The position numbers were made by a program, and so were the translations under genes. Below the pieces are notes generated by a model, which had not been told where the DNA came from, did not search any database, and saw only the letters and a list, made by a program, of their open reading frames with translations. This document shows, piece after piece, positions 49,060 to 58,453 of a stretch of DNA of 64,000 bases; position 1 is the stretch's first letter, and every line of letters starts with the position of its first letter. The DNA comes from Meconema thalassinum (Eukaryota > Arthropoda > Insecta > Orthoptera > Tettigoniidae), in contig OX336389.2 of the NCBI GenBank assembly GCA_946902985.2, positions 1,287,420,792 to 1,287,484,791 of the forward strand, read 5' to 3'.

Positions 49060-49513
49060 AGTGCACGCTCTTATTTTATTATATTGTTTTTTAACTGTAT
49101 ACACGTACATAATATTCATACGTAGTTCGCAAACATATGTAAAACAAATTTCCTTTAAATAACGAGATTCAAACTGCGAATCGTAATATAAACATTAACA
49201 AGGCTCATTTTACAGAGTATACTAAGACCACACTTCTTAATATTTTCATGAAGATTTAATCCTCAGCCCAGTGATCAGGTTCTGATGATGACTGCTTGAC
49301 GGTCGAAACGCGTAATCCTAAATTGCCAATTATGTAATAGTGATTATAACTAATAGATGTATTTTTCTCAGGAGTGTATATTTATATATAAGTTACATAT
49401 ACATTGTACCCCCGCCCAGTCATATTGGGCAAATTAGTGTTAACCGAATAAAGAGTTACAACTGATAATTTGCACAGGCAACACTGACAAAAATGGCTTC
49501 AAAATCCAACGCC
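49060..49513 (+). repeat. Penelope-like terminal repeat, copy 2
   Basis: Homologous in order to 11500-11925. Its distal end aggcaacactgac...tggcttcaaaa matches, inverted, the start of the palindromic insertion at 50866. This suggests the element end is at about 49513. It carries the best hammerhead-like motif. Confidence 0.6.
49277..49319 (+). ncRNA. Hammerhead ribozyme-like motif with intact core, copy 2
   Basis: Core boxes CTGATGA (49282-49288) and GAAA (49305-49308) are intact. Stem II is GACTG/CGGTC (49290-49294, 49300-49304) with loop CTTGA. Stem III is only AC/GT around GC, followed by A at the cleavage position (49314). Stem I AGGTT/ATCCT has one mismatch. Hammerheads with such tiny stem III are known from Penelope-like elements, where they are thought to act as dimers. 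Activity is untested. Confidence 0.65.
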
Positions 49514-49519
49514 ATTTAG

Positions 49520-50160
49520 AAGATCATCTATAATGGTGGCACTTCCAGAGCTCTCTTCCATACTTTCCAAAATACTAATGGAATTATCTGCAGCAACAGG
49601 TGATGTATATTGTCGAGGGAACTTCCCTGATTCAATTTTAATAACACACTCGTTACTGCTTTACATTTATAGGTAGACTAGCAATCGTAAAAGGCTTCGC
49701 CCGGGTGAACAATAGCCATTCTCCCCTGTTACATCATACCGTAGGTAATTAAGAGATGTAAATGGGATTTTGCTTAGCTAAATGGCAAATAAAAAGCAAC
49801 ACGTCAATTGTGTGTGTTGTCATGGTTGAATCGAACCTCGCCTCGAAACGTATTAGGCACAGAAATGAATCACTTGGGGCGAACTAAACTGCCAGACACA
49901 GTACCGGTAATTAACAAACGTATGCATTTATTACAACAAAATGGTACACTCAACTGTATACACTACATGTTGAATAACTCGGTCTTGCGTGGTAAGGAGC
50001 CACGCAAATGCGTGTAGACAACAGGACACGGCTGAATAGAGTGAGCTAGGCCCAGGTAAAGGCGCGACATTGTCCACTTGGTATCTCCAACATACCGACC
50101 ACCTAAATATACTGCATTTAAAACACACATGCATGATAGGGAAACCAATGTTCGCTGAAA
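49520..50160. other. Possible BEL/Pao 3' LTR region, and a short unassigned frame
   Basis: The BEL/Pao remnant runs towards this region on the - strand, so its LTR would be expected at about 49815-50160, but no second LTR copy is in the window to prove it. At 49520-49650 the - strand has an open protein-like frame (KIESGKFPRQYTSPVAADNS ...) ending in TGA. I cannot assign it. Confidence 0.35.
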
Positions 50161-50179
50161 AGAAAGCACAATAGACATT

Positions 50180-51970
50180 TATACAACAAAATATATATAC
50201 AATCGTCGTAAGGTACAGGTCACAGTGAAGGTAAGTGGTACAGTTTTGTGGGTTGGTCGCTTCAGTGCCCTGTTGCTGGCACGGGCGATGACTACTATGG
50301 CCAGTCCATCCTTGCCAAGTATCACTTTCTTGACTACTGCAAGCCGCCATGAATCGGATGGGAGATTGTCGTCCTTTACAAGAACGACGGTGCCGGGCTG
50401 ACAGTTCACCTCCTTCATAGTCCATTTGTACCTCTGCTGCAGACTGTTGAGATAGTTCTTCGTCTACCAGCTCCAAAAATTTTGCTGCGTTTTCTGCAGA
50501 TGCTAACGACCTTGGTAGACGACTAGGAGCTACCTCTGTCAAATTTGGTTCAGGGATGGACATCAACGGAGAACCAATTAGGAAATGACCGGAACTGAGA
50601 TAAGGATTATATGGATTTTCCGGGAGACGAGACATAGGCCTAGAATTAAGGCAAGTTTCTACTTGGCAAGCTAACGTTTGTAGTTCGTCTTACGTCAAGC
50701 AGGTAATACCAACCACTCACCTCATATGGTGTTTCATTGACTTTACCCCAGCTTCCCAGAGGTCACCGAAATGAGGGGCATCAGAGGGGATGAAATCCAC
50801 GTGAATCCTACTTTACTACCGAACTCCTGAGGTTCTTCAACTCAGTGTTCAGATCTAAGGAGGTGTTTGAAGTCATTTTCAGTGTTGCCTTAGTAAACAA
50901 AAGTTTGATGCTTTTCAGTCGGTCAACACGATTGTACCCAAATGAGATGGGTTATTCCCTAATCCTGAAAAAAATTACATGAGATTTTTTTCAGGATTAG
51001 GGAATATCTCATCTCATTTGGGTACAATCGTGTTGACCGATTGAAAAGCATCAAACTTTTGTTCTAAGGAGGTGGTAAAATTCATTCAATTCATTCCATG
51101 CACCAAATAAATGGTTGCATTGTCCGAGTAGAAGTTTGGGCATTTTCCTCTCCTCACGGTAAGGCGTCGTAGAGCTTCAATAAAGTTCTCTGAGGTGATA
51201 TCTCTAACTACCTGCATACGTATTGCCTTAGTATAGAGGCATATGAATACTGCAATGCAATACTTCACCTGCACCTTGCTTCTCGTTGATCCTTGCTTTA
51301 TGAACATTGGCTCAGCACAATCCACTCCTGGGTACATAATAGGTGCGCTGCTGTCACCAGCTGGGCTGGCAACTGAACCATCAGTTGCTTCGAAGCAGTA
51401 GCCTTCAACCTGAAGCAACGCATGAACTTGTGGATGATCGGCCTTACTGTTTGCCTGACATTTACAATTCAATACTTCTACCGTACAAAGGCGATCAGCA
51501 ATATAGTGCACCAGCATATAGTAAGCGTATGCGTTCAGATTATCAACTTCGTCAAGTTACGTTTTGGGGAAACAATGATCTGTAGACGTTCGCCGATGGA
51601 CGTTGGACAGTTCTCCAATCTTTCACCCAACCTGAGGAGGTCCTCTCCACCGTGGAATGGATTCAGACTCATCAACGTACTTTTGGTTGACACACTTGAT
51701 TTACTCTTCAGCTCTTCCAATTCCACTGTGTTGCTGAACCGATGCGCTTGTTTGATGCAAACCTCCAAGGCTCCTTCAGATTCCATAGCCGTCAATGGGC
51801 CAGTTCGCTTGTTCTTCCAGTTCGTTGTATTGAGGACAAACCTAATGCAGTAGGCGATGAACATTTTCAGCCGGTGAGGAGGGGAGTAGTGGTGCTTTAA
51901 ACGAGTGACACCAGCCTCTCGGCTACGCTGAACTCTCATGTATATTTCATGAAACCATGGGCATGCGACA
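50180..51970 (-). pseudogene. BEL/Pao retrotransposon pol remnant (integrase part)
   Basis: In - strand order: LMSLNPFHGGEDLLRLGERL and SPKRNLTKLII (pre-integrase), then PGVDCAEPMFIKQG, CLYTKAIRMQVVRDITSENF, RRLTVRRGKCPNFYSDNATI (catalytic Asp region). After the insertion at 50866-51062 come DAPHFGDLWEAGVKSMKHH, SGHFLIGSPLMSIPEPNL and VVLVKDDNLPSDSWRLAVVK with a final KRPTHKTVPL. This is the characteristic BEL/Pao integrase with its C-terminal tail. Several frameshifts and the insertion inactivate it. Gag, protease and RT are missing; sequence beyond 51985 is an unrelated AT-rich repeat. Confidence 0.85.
50866..51062. mobile_element. 197-bp palindromic insertion derived from the Penelope-like terminal family
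   Basis: Arms of about 78 bp (about 50889-50966 and 50983-51060) are near-perfect reverse complements from aaaagtttgatgcttttca through cggtcaacacgattgtaccc to ccctaatcctgaaaaaaatt. The 12-bp sequence tctaaggaggtg flanks the insert on both sides (50854-50865, 51063-51074), indicating integration into BEL/Pao DNA. The left 23 bp (tttgaagtcattttcagtg...) match the distal end of copy 2 in inverse orientation. Confidence 0.85.
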
Positions 51971-51984
51971 TGTTGTTGGACTCG

Positions 51985-52970
51985 GGCTGACGTGCTCTTT
52001 CCTATGGACCACTCGTTATATTTTTCCAAAAAATTGGTTTCGAAAATAGGCGATAGTTTTAAAACCAAACATGATAGAACGTTATTCAATAGCTTAAAAG
52101 AAAGGCCTCTATGACCTTTATATTTTATAATAAAACTTTTTTTATTTTTTACATTTCTTTGAAAAAAGTCCAATTTTGAAATTCTTATATTTTGGAAATA
52201 ACAAGTTTGCAAAAAGTTTGTTTGACAAAAATGAAAGGTCCCTGCCCCCTCTACCCCTAAAATAAATTTTAAGTCTCTAGGACATGAATTTGTTTTTTGC
52301 AGTAGTAGTGGTAGTAGTGTCAATTGGACAGTTCAGCTCCACAGCCTAGTTTCCAACGAACTTTGCCGATATGTCCCGAACACATGATCGGATTTTAACA
52401 AACGAGATGTTGTTGGCGTTGGGGTGACGCCCTCTTTGCTAAGAATGTGTGTTGGTATTTTAAAAAAATGAAATTGTTTATGAAATTGGCGCTATCTTGG
52501 AAACGGTGAATTTTGGAAAAAAAAAATTGACGTTAATGAAAGGTCGCTATGCCCTCTAGGATGACAGCAAATTTCAAGTGTGTAGGACAAAAAGATAGCC
52601 TACTTTCTCGCGAACATTGGCGATAATTCGCGAACGCATGATCGGATTTTAACAAATGAGGCGTTGTTGGCGTTGGGATAACGTCCTCTTTGCTATGGAC
52701 GACTTTTCATTTTTTTCAAAAATATTGTTTTTGAAAGTAGGCAATAGTTTCAAAACCAAACATGATAGAACGTTGTGCCATGGTTGAAACGAATGGTCTG
52801 GATGACCTTTATTTTTTATAAACCTTTTTTAATTTTATGTTTTTTTAACAGTCCAATTTTGAAATTCTTATATTTTGGAAACTAGGAATTCTACCAAAAA
52901 AAAATGTTTGACATTAATGAAAGGTTCCTACCCCTCTACCTCCACAATAAATTTCAAGTCTCTGGTTGTA
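51985..52970. repeat. AT-rich tandem repeat array, at least three units
   Basis: The blocks acgtcctctttgctatggac, accaaacatgatagaacgtt, gaaattcttatattttggaa, atgaaaggt-cct-cccctct and gcatgatcggattttaacaa recur with starts near 51990, 52428 and 52680. Unit length is up to about 435 bp; the middle unit is shortened to about 252 bp. No coding function. Confidence 0.75.
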
Positions 52971-53700
52971 GAAAGACAGGCGCTAGCGCTGGGCGTGTGT
53001 TACAACGGGGCTATCACCGGCCATGCTGAATACAGGAAATGGCTTTATGAGGGGGCGACAGAGCGAGGGGTCGCTTTTTCGTATTTTTCTATGACGAACG
53101 AATAAAGGCAAATATTTCGAAAATCCCTCATGACGATCTTTAAACATGTTAGTAAACGGGTCGTGAGGTGAATGAAAGCGGGATGTTTGGATGTTGACAA
53201 AAAAAATTACCTGTTTAAAATTTTAATTAAGAGTGGTCGTTGAGAGAGATGATACTGCTGTTATGTGTCTCAACAAGCCTGTTGTCTACCACGGTGACCG
53301 TGCCCGGAAGAAATGAATTGCTATTTTGGTGGGATGGCTTATTATGGTTGGTTTTGTAATATTTCCTATAACGGATGGAGGCGAATATTTGAAAATGTTT
53401 TAAGTGTGCTAGGGTTTTTTTTACACTGAAGGGGATCTTTAATGTTTTAGTCAACGGTGATGAGTGAGACCGCTCTCTGACATAGCAGGCAGTTGTAGGA
53501 TATGACCAAGTGATTCTTGAACGTGGTCAAAGTATGTGGTTAACAGGGTCATCTATTGAGGATGGCCGCTTTCTAATGATTATTATTACAGTAAAATGTT
53601 TAAGACACACACGTTTTCATTACTAACACACACAGTCCTGCTTGCTGGACACTGAATACTGTACCTAGCCAGAGGCCTTGTCAGAGATGTTGTTGCTGCT
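52971..53700. repeat. Two diverged repeat units with a short unassigned frame
   Basis: Similar stretches at about 53090-53175 and 53370-53465 (gcaaatattt-gaaaat and gatctttaa-atgtt...gtgaatga) point to a decayed pair of about 280-bp repeats. At 52965-53104 an open frame contains VCYNGAITGHAEYRKWLYEG and ends at TAA. It looks protein-like but I do not recognise it. Confidence 0.4.
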
Positions 53701-53711
53701 GTTGATAAGAC

Positions 53712-56015
53712 ATGCCTGAGAGAGAAGAAACCATTGCACTTTTGAGCCCATTAGAAGGAAATAGCAAGAAGCCAGTACAAGTCAAGGTGAGATTTTTTAA
53801 AAACTAAATTGTTTCATTTTTTGTTTGATATTTTTATTTTATTTTATGAAATGCATGTATTAACCTGAGTTTAGGTACTTATGACGTTTTTTAGGAACTT
53901 GGAAAGAAAAGCTTTACCACTGTAGCAGTCGCTGAAACCCCGAGACGCACTAGAGTGCAACCATTGTTCCCAAGCAGTGAACTATTGAAAACTCAGGTAA
54001 GCCTAACTTAAAATGCTATTCCATTTTACCACTACTGAAAACCCCTAGACAAAAAAAAAAGTTCATTACCTGTACATGACTGGGACGATGATTGCTTTCT
54101 TGATTAATGGCTATGTATTGGCAACCGGTAGAAGACCTTATTGGTTGTTTACCGGGAAAGTACAAGGCCATATTGGATTTTCTAAAAACAAAAATTTAAA
54201 TTCAACTGATGGGTGGTTCCCTAGGGAACAGGTTTGAATATGATAACCTGAACAAAATGACATGACATTCATTTTTTGTTTATATATTGGTTAAAGGGGG
54301 ATGTAAATGACTGCAGCTTTATAAAAAAAATAAGTAGATGGGTTACTGCTGGTGCCGACATACAGTTTATTTTTAAATATTTTTTGATGATATTTTTCAT
54401 TTAATGCCAATTAACGTTAAAGTTTTATTTACAAGTATTGATTAATTAATTGATTGATTGAGTGATGGGTTATTTTGTTTGATTTTTAGGTTTGGTCATG
54501 CGCCATTACCATAGTGAACAGACAGTGAACAAGAATAAATTATGCTTTAAAAGTACTCTGTGTTCTTGTGCAACGTTAATAACTTACAATAAGAAAAAGT
54601 TTTATTATACCACATGGCGTTAGTACCAAATACAACAAGTGAGCAAGTCGGTTTACCAGGTGGGTTAAATTTAAAACCAGAAAACGATCGTTAGTTAACA
54701 TTTGAATCTTGGCCTGTAGGCTTTTTGTCGGCACATAAACTTGCTGGAGCGGGTTTTTATTACTTGAACTGAGAAGATGTTGTACGGTGTGTGTTTTGTT
54801 GTGATGAACTTTCACACTGGGAAAAAGGGGATGGTCCCTTTAGGGACCATTTGAGATGGTCTCCTCATTGTCCTTACACGCTTGAAAAACAAGTGGGTAA
54901 CATACCAGTGTATCCATTTTACTGAACCACAGGGCCATTCGCTACTACATACGTTGCTGATTCACAAATAAATAATAATAATGATGATGTATTACCAGCC
55001 AACGGTAGTCCATATGCCATAATGAGTGTTGAATTGGCATGTGCTTTTGAAAAACTGGGAGTTTGCAAGACTAAAGCACTAGCACACCCAGAGTACAGCT
55101 CTGTTAAAAAACGTTTAGAATCTTATAAAAATGTTTGGCCATTCATATTAAAATACCTTACAAACGAGCTAAGTGAAGCTGGATTTTTTACACGGGTGAA
55201 GGGGATAAAACAATATGTTTTCATTGTGGATTTGCTTTAAAGGATTTGCAAATGACTGATGACCCTTTCGTGGAACACGCTCGTTCGTTACCTAACTGTA
55301 GATACATGGTGTTGCTTAAAGGTCAGGAATTTGTGAACACTATTTGTGAACAAAACGTGATTGCAGAACAAGAGATAAAAGTGCCTTCAGAGTTAGAACA
55401 CGCAGTACAAATATACGAGGGTGAAAAAAAAAGATATGTCTGACCAAAAAATACAAAAGTGTGACAAACAATTATGTAAAATTTGTTATCAAGAAGAACT
55501 AGGTGTTGTATTTTTGCCTTGTGGACACTTGATAGCCTGTGTCAAGTGTGCATTAGCACTTAACACTTGTGCTATATGCAGAAAAGTCGTATCTGCTACA
55601 GTTAGGGCATTTCTTTCATAAATAATATAATTTATTAGCAATGCATAGTGCAAAATACCTATATGCACAATATTATTACAAGCTGTTGTAGAGTATAATA
55701 GATATGCTTTTCTTTTGTTTATAGACTACTACAATGAATGTTTTGAATGCTGTGGGGCAAGCATGTGGCTTAGAAACAAAGAAGCTCAGAGAATTGCCAA
55801 CGAATATTCCATTCCGCATTTTCAAGATTCGGAAATTGAAAACAGCATATGGTGATCGTGTACCTTGTGTATGTGAAAACTTTGAGACATTTCTGCCTAC
55901 ACGGTTTAATGATATGTCAGAGAGTGCTTTTGATGAAGTGAATAATGCTATACAACCTGTACACTTAATTTATGAAGGTTTTAAAAACAATAGGTGTTTG
56001 GTCCGTTTTAATTAA
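53712..56015 (+). CDS. Intact three-exon gene of unknown function (155 aa)
   Basis: Exons are 53712-53786, 53895-53996 and 55725-56015, all phase 0. Donors are GTGAGA and GTAAGC; acceptors are tttttag and tttatag. AATAAA follows at 56170-56175. The product is 155 aa: a Ser/Lys-rich N-terminus (MPEREETIALLSPLEGNSKK), a linker, then a compact C-terminal domain (LPTNIPFRIFKIRKLKTAYG, CENFETFLPTRFNDMSES, LIYEGFKNNRCLVRF). The YG...FLP-RF...YEG pattern recalls short beta-rich proteins found in many copies in arthropod genomes, perhaps OB-fold-like. That is a weak memory-based link and function is unknown. The frame has no defects. Its second intron (1.7 kb) contains an IAP pseudogene in the same orientation. 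Confidence 0.7.
54614..55621 (+). pseudogene. Intronless inhibitor-of-apoptosis (BIR-BIR-RING) pseudogene
   Basis: From ATG 54614 the sequence encodes, in order, a first BIR domain (TFESWP at about 54700, a CxxC-x-H-C zinc set to about 54885), a second BIR domain (about 55100-55330, with GGF/GFF and HCGF-type zinc residues) and a C-terminal RING (CKICYQEE ... LPCGHL ... CAICRK) ending TAA 55621. IAP proteins block caspases and ubiquitinate partners through the RING. Breaks: in-frame stops at 54692, 54770 and 54923, and frameshifts near 55190 (T-run) and 55430 (A-run). It is uninterrupted by introns, so it is either a retrocopy or derived from an insect DNA virus, many of which carry iap genes. 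No poly(A) tail or target duplication was found to decide. Confidence 0.82.
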
Positions 56016-56222
56016 TTTAAAAAACAAATGTGAAATAATAATGGAAAATATAAGTGATGACAAAAGACTGAAAGAAAAAAAATGTTTATAGAATAATAAT
56101 GTTTTAGTTCTTAGTATTGTCTTTAAAAATATTATTATGAAACCAAAAAACATGTATATAAAATTTGTAAATAAATGTAAATGATGGTACAATGTTGTTT
56201 TATTTTATACAATTTAGAATAT

Positions 56223-56959
56223 TGTTACGGCTGTGAGTTTGTTTCGTCGCCCCGCCGCTTGAGTTACAGCTGCCCCGGACTATGCTCTGCCTCTGTGTAT
56301 TACCTGCGCCTTACGCAACGTGCTGCGAGGACAAAGGGATGGTCCAGAATATTCGTGACCCAGGCAGTGATGGAGATCTCGAGAAGCCAAGAATCCTGGA
56401 CGATTCTAGAAGCATTAATTGAGTCACCAGCCTGCTATATAAGCGGCCTTATCAGCGAGGGAGCTAGTGCGTGCTTTTACCTGAGCGACAGTAGTGCGGC
56501 GACGTGACGTGCGAATTTACGTTACCCTAGCGAGGCTGATTCTCCAGACAACGAGGCAGCGTGAATCATACGGAGGGACTGAGTTTTGAGGAGTGTGTAC
56601 ATACCTAGTGCGACAGAGATATTGTGGTGAATTGCGAAACACAGGGGGCTGGTCCCTAGCCACCGGACAGCAAAGCAGTGTGTAGTGGTGAGTGACTGGC
56701 TATCGTAAATAACTGTAGTTTGCGTACAAGGCAGAGTTGCAGATATTAATAACGAGGACAGTAGTGTGAACGTAGGCTAAGTGTGGAAGCTATAGTGACT
56801 AGTAGTGTCTTATGAAGTGAGGTTCAGTGCTTATTGTGTGGTGTATTTTTATTTCCTGGCCTGCAATAAAGCTAATATTTCGTTAAAGAAACAATTGTGT
56901 TGTGCTTTCACCCACCGTAATCCAGTTAACGAACTTGCCACTAGGGGTGCCACGTAACA
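56223..56959 (+). repeat. 5' LTR of the 6.6-kb Gypsy element
   Basis: This 737-bp LTR has a TATA-like tgctatataagcg at about 56431-56443 and a poly(A)-type aataaa at about 56865. It is directly repeated at 62061-62801. Confidence 0.92.
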
Positions 56960-56961
56960 AC

Positions 56962-56979
56962 TGGTGTCAGAAGCCGGAC
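56962..56979 (+). promoter_or_regulatory. Primer-binding site of the 6.6-kb Gypsy element
   Basis: TGGTGTCAGAAGCCGGAC begins two bases after the 5' LTR. The TGGTGTCAGAAG core matches the primer site that tRNA-Leu-primed insect retroelements commonly carry. Confidence 0.7.
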
Positions 56980-57073
56980 TACGAACTCAAGCACAAGCTC
57001 AACACCTGAAGGTCCTGGTTTCAAAACCCGAGCAGGTCATTTTACCACAGATCTCTAATTTTCCTGAGAGTGC

Positions 57074-58433
57074 ATGCCCTTTACAAGACAAACAACTAAA
57101 ATGGACGCGCAATTGGCAGCATTGCTAGAAAAGTTAAGTGGTATGGAAACCAAGATCGAAGACGGTCAGAAGAATTTAGCCAAGGACCTGAACGATGACC
57201 TAAAGATGATGGATGACAGCCAGAAAAGTTTAGCCGAGGACCTAACTTCCAAATTAGAATACGGTCAGAATAAGCTAGCAGAGGACCTAACCGCCAAATT
57301 TCTGGATGGCCAGAAAAATCTGGAAGAGTGTCTGCAGACGAAATTACAGGAAAGTCAAAAGAAATTGGAACAGGGTCTGCAACAGGAAGTCAACACCGTC
57401 TGCCAGTCCTACGTGAGGAAGTCACAGCAGTAGAAAATAAGTTCGACGCCTTACAAGAGGAAGTTGCCGCATTGACGGGGATGGAAGAGAAATTCAACGC
57501 TTTACAAAAGGAAATTGCTGAGCAAAACCAACGCCCGCTGACGGGGATGAAGCGAGATTCAACGCTCTTCAAGAGGAAAATGCCTAGCTGCGCCGACGCC
57601 CACCCACAGGTACACCGGGAATATCAGGAACGGGACAGATTAGAGTGGCGCCCCCAACCTTCGACGGAAAGGTCCCGTGGAGCACCTATTTACGTCAATT
57701 CGAGGCAGCCTGCTCCATAAACAAATGGAACAGCACGGAAAAGGCTACAGCTCTCATTGTAGCGCTGAGAGGGGACGCCCTTAACGTCCTTCAGGCCATC
57801 CCGACTGGATCCCAGGACTACGCTTCACTAATCGCCAATATGGATTCCCGATATGGAGATAGCCATCTTCAGCAGGCCTACCAGATGCAGCTCCGGACCC
57901 GGGTACAAAAGAACGCGGAAACCCTGCAGGAGTTTGAGATGGACATCGCACGCCTCGTAATGATCGCCTATCCAACAGCGCCGGCCGACTTTCTGGAACA
58001 GATTGCGACGCAGACCTTCAACGACGGGCTACGGGACTCGGACACTCAGCAGGTGCTGCGACTCGCGCGCAATAAGACCTTGGCAGATGCGCTGAGCCAC
58101 GCACTTGAGTTCGAGACAGCAAAACAGGCATCTAGAATGCACGCGCGGGTGCGTCAAGTGGACGTCGACGAACCAGCAAAAACCAACGAGACCAAGCCCC
58201 TGGCCGACGAATTGATGGAGGCGCTAAGCCGTTTCTTCGATAGTCGCGGCACCACCAGCAAAGACACAGCCGGAAGACAACCGGAGAGGCGGCCCGGAAG
58301 AGGACTACTGACCTGTTGGACCTGCGGTAAGAAAGGCCACCTGAGCAAGGACAGCGGTGATCGCCGCCGCCGAGGGTATCCGACGGAAAATCAGTCATCT
58401 GAAAACCGCGAGGCCCAGGGAAACGAGTATTAG
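57074..58433 (+). pseudogene. Gag pseudogene of the 6.6-kb Gypsy element
   Basis: Three frames join to a Gag. The N-terminal part (57074-57433) is a repeat-rich coiled coil with units like DGQKNLAEDL. A middle part (57430-57640) carries EEKFNALQKEIAEQ. The main Gag fold and a zinc knuckle (57645-58433) show PPTFDGKVPWSTYLRQFEAA, SRYGDSHLQQAYQMQL and CWTCGKKGHLSKDS. The knuckle has lost its last cysteine (Ser in its place). At least two frameshifts (near 57420 and 57640) break it. Confidence 0.85.
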
Positions 58434-58453
58434 CCAGCCTTGGGGGGCAGAGG

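Noticed and set aside
54614..55621. Functional inhibitor-of-apoptosis gene
   Set aside because: Three in-frame stops and two frameshifts within both BIR domains and before the RING; annotated as pseudogene.
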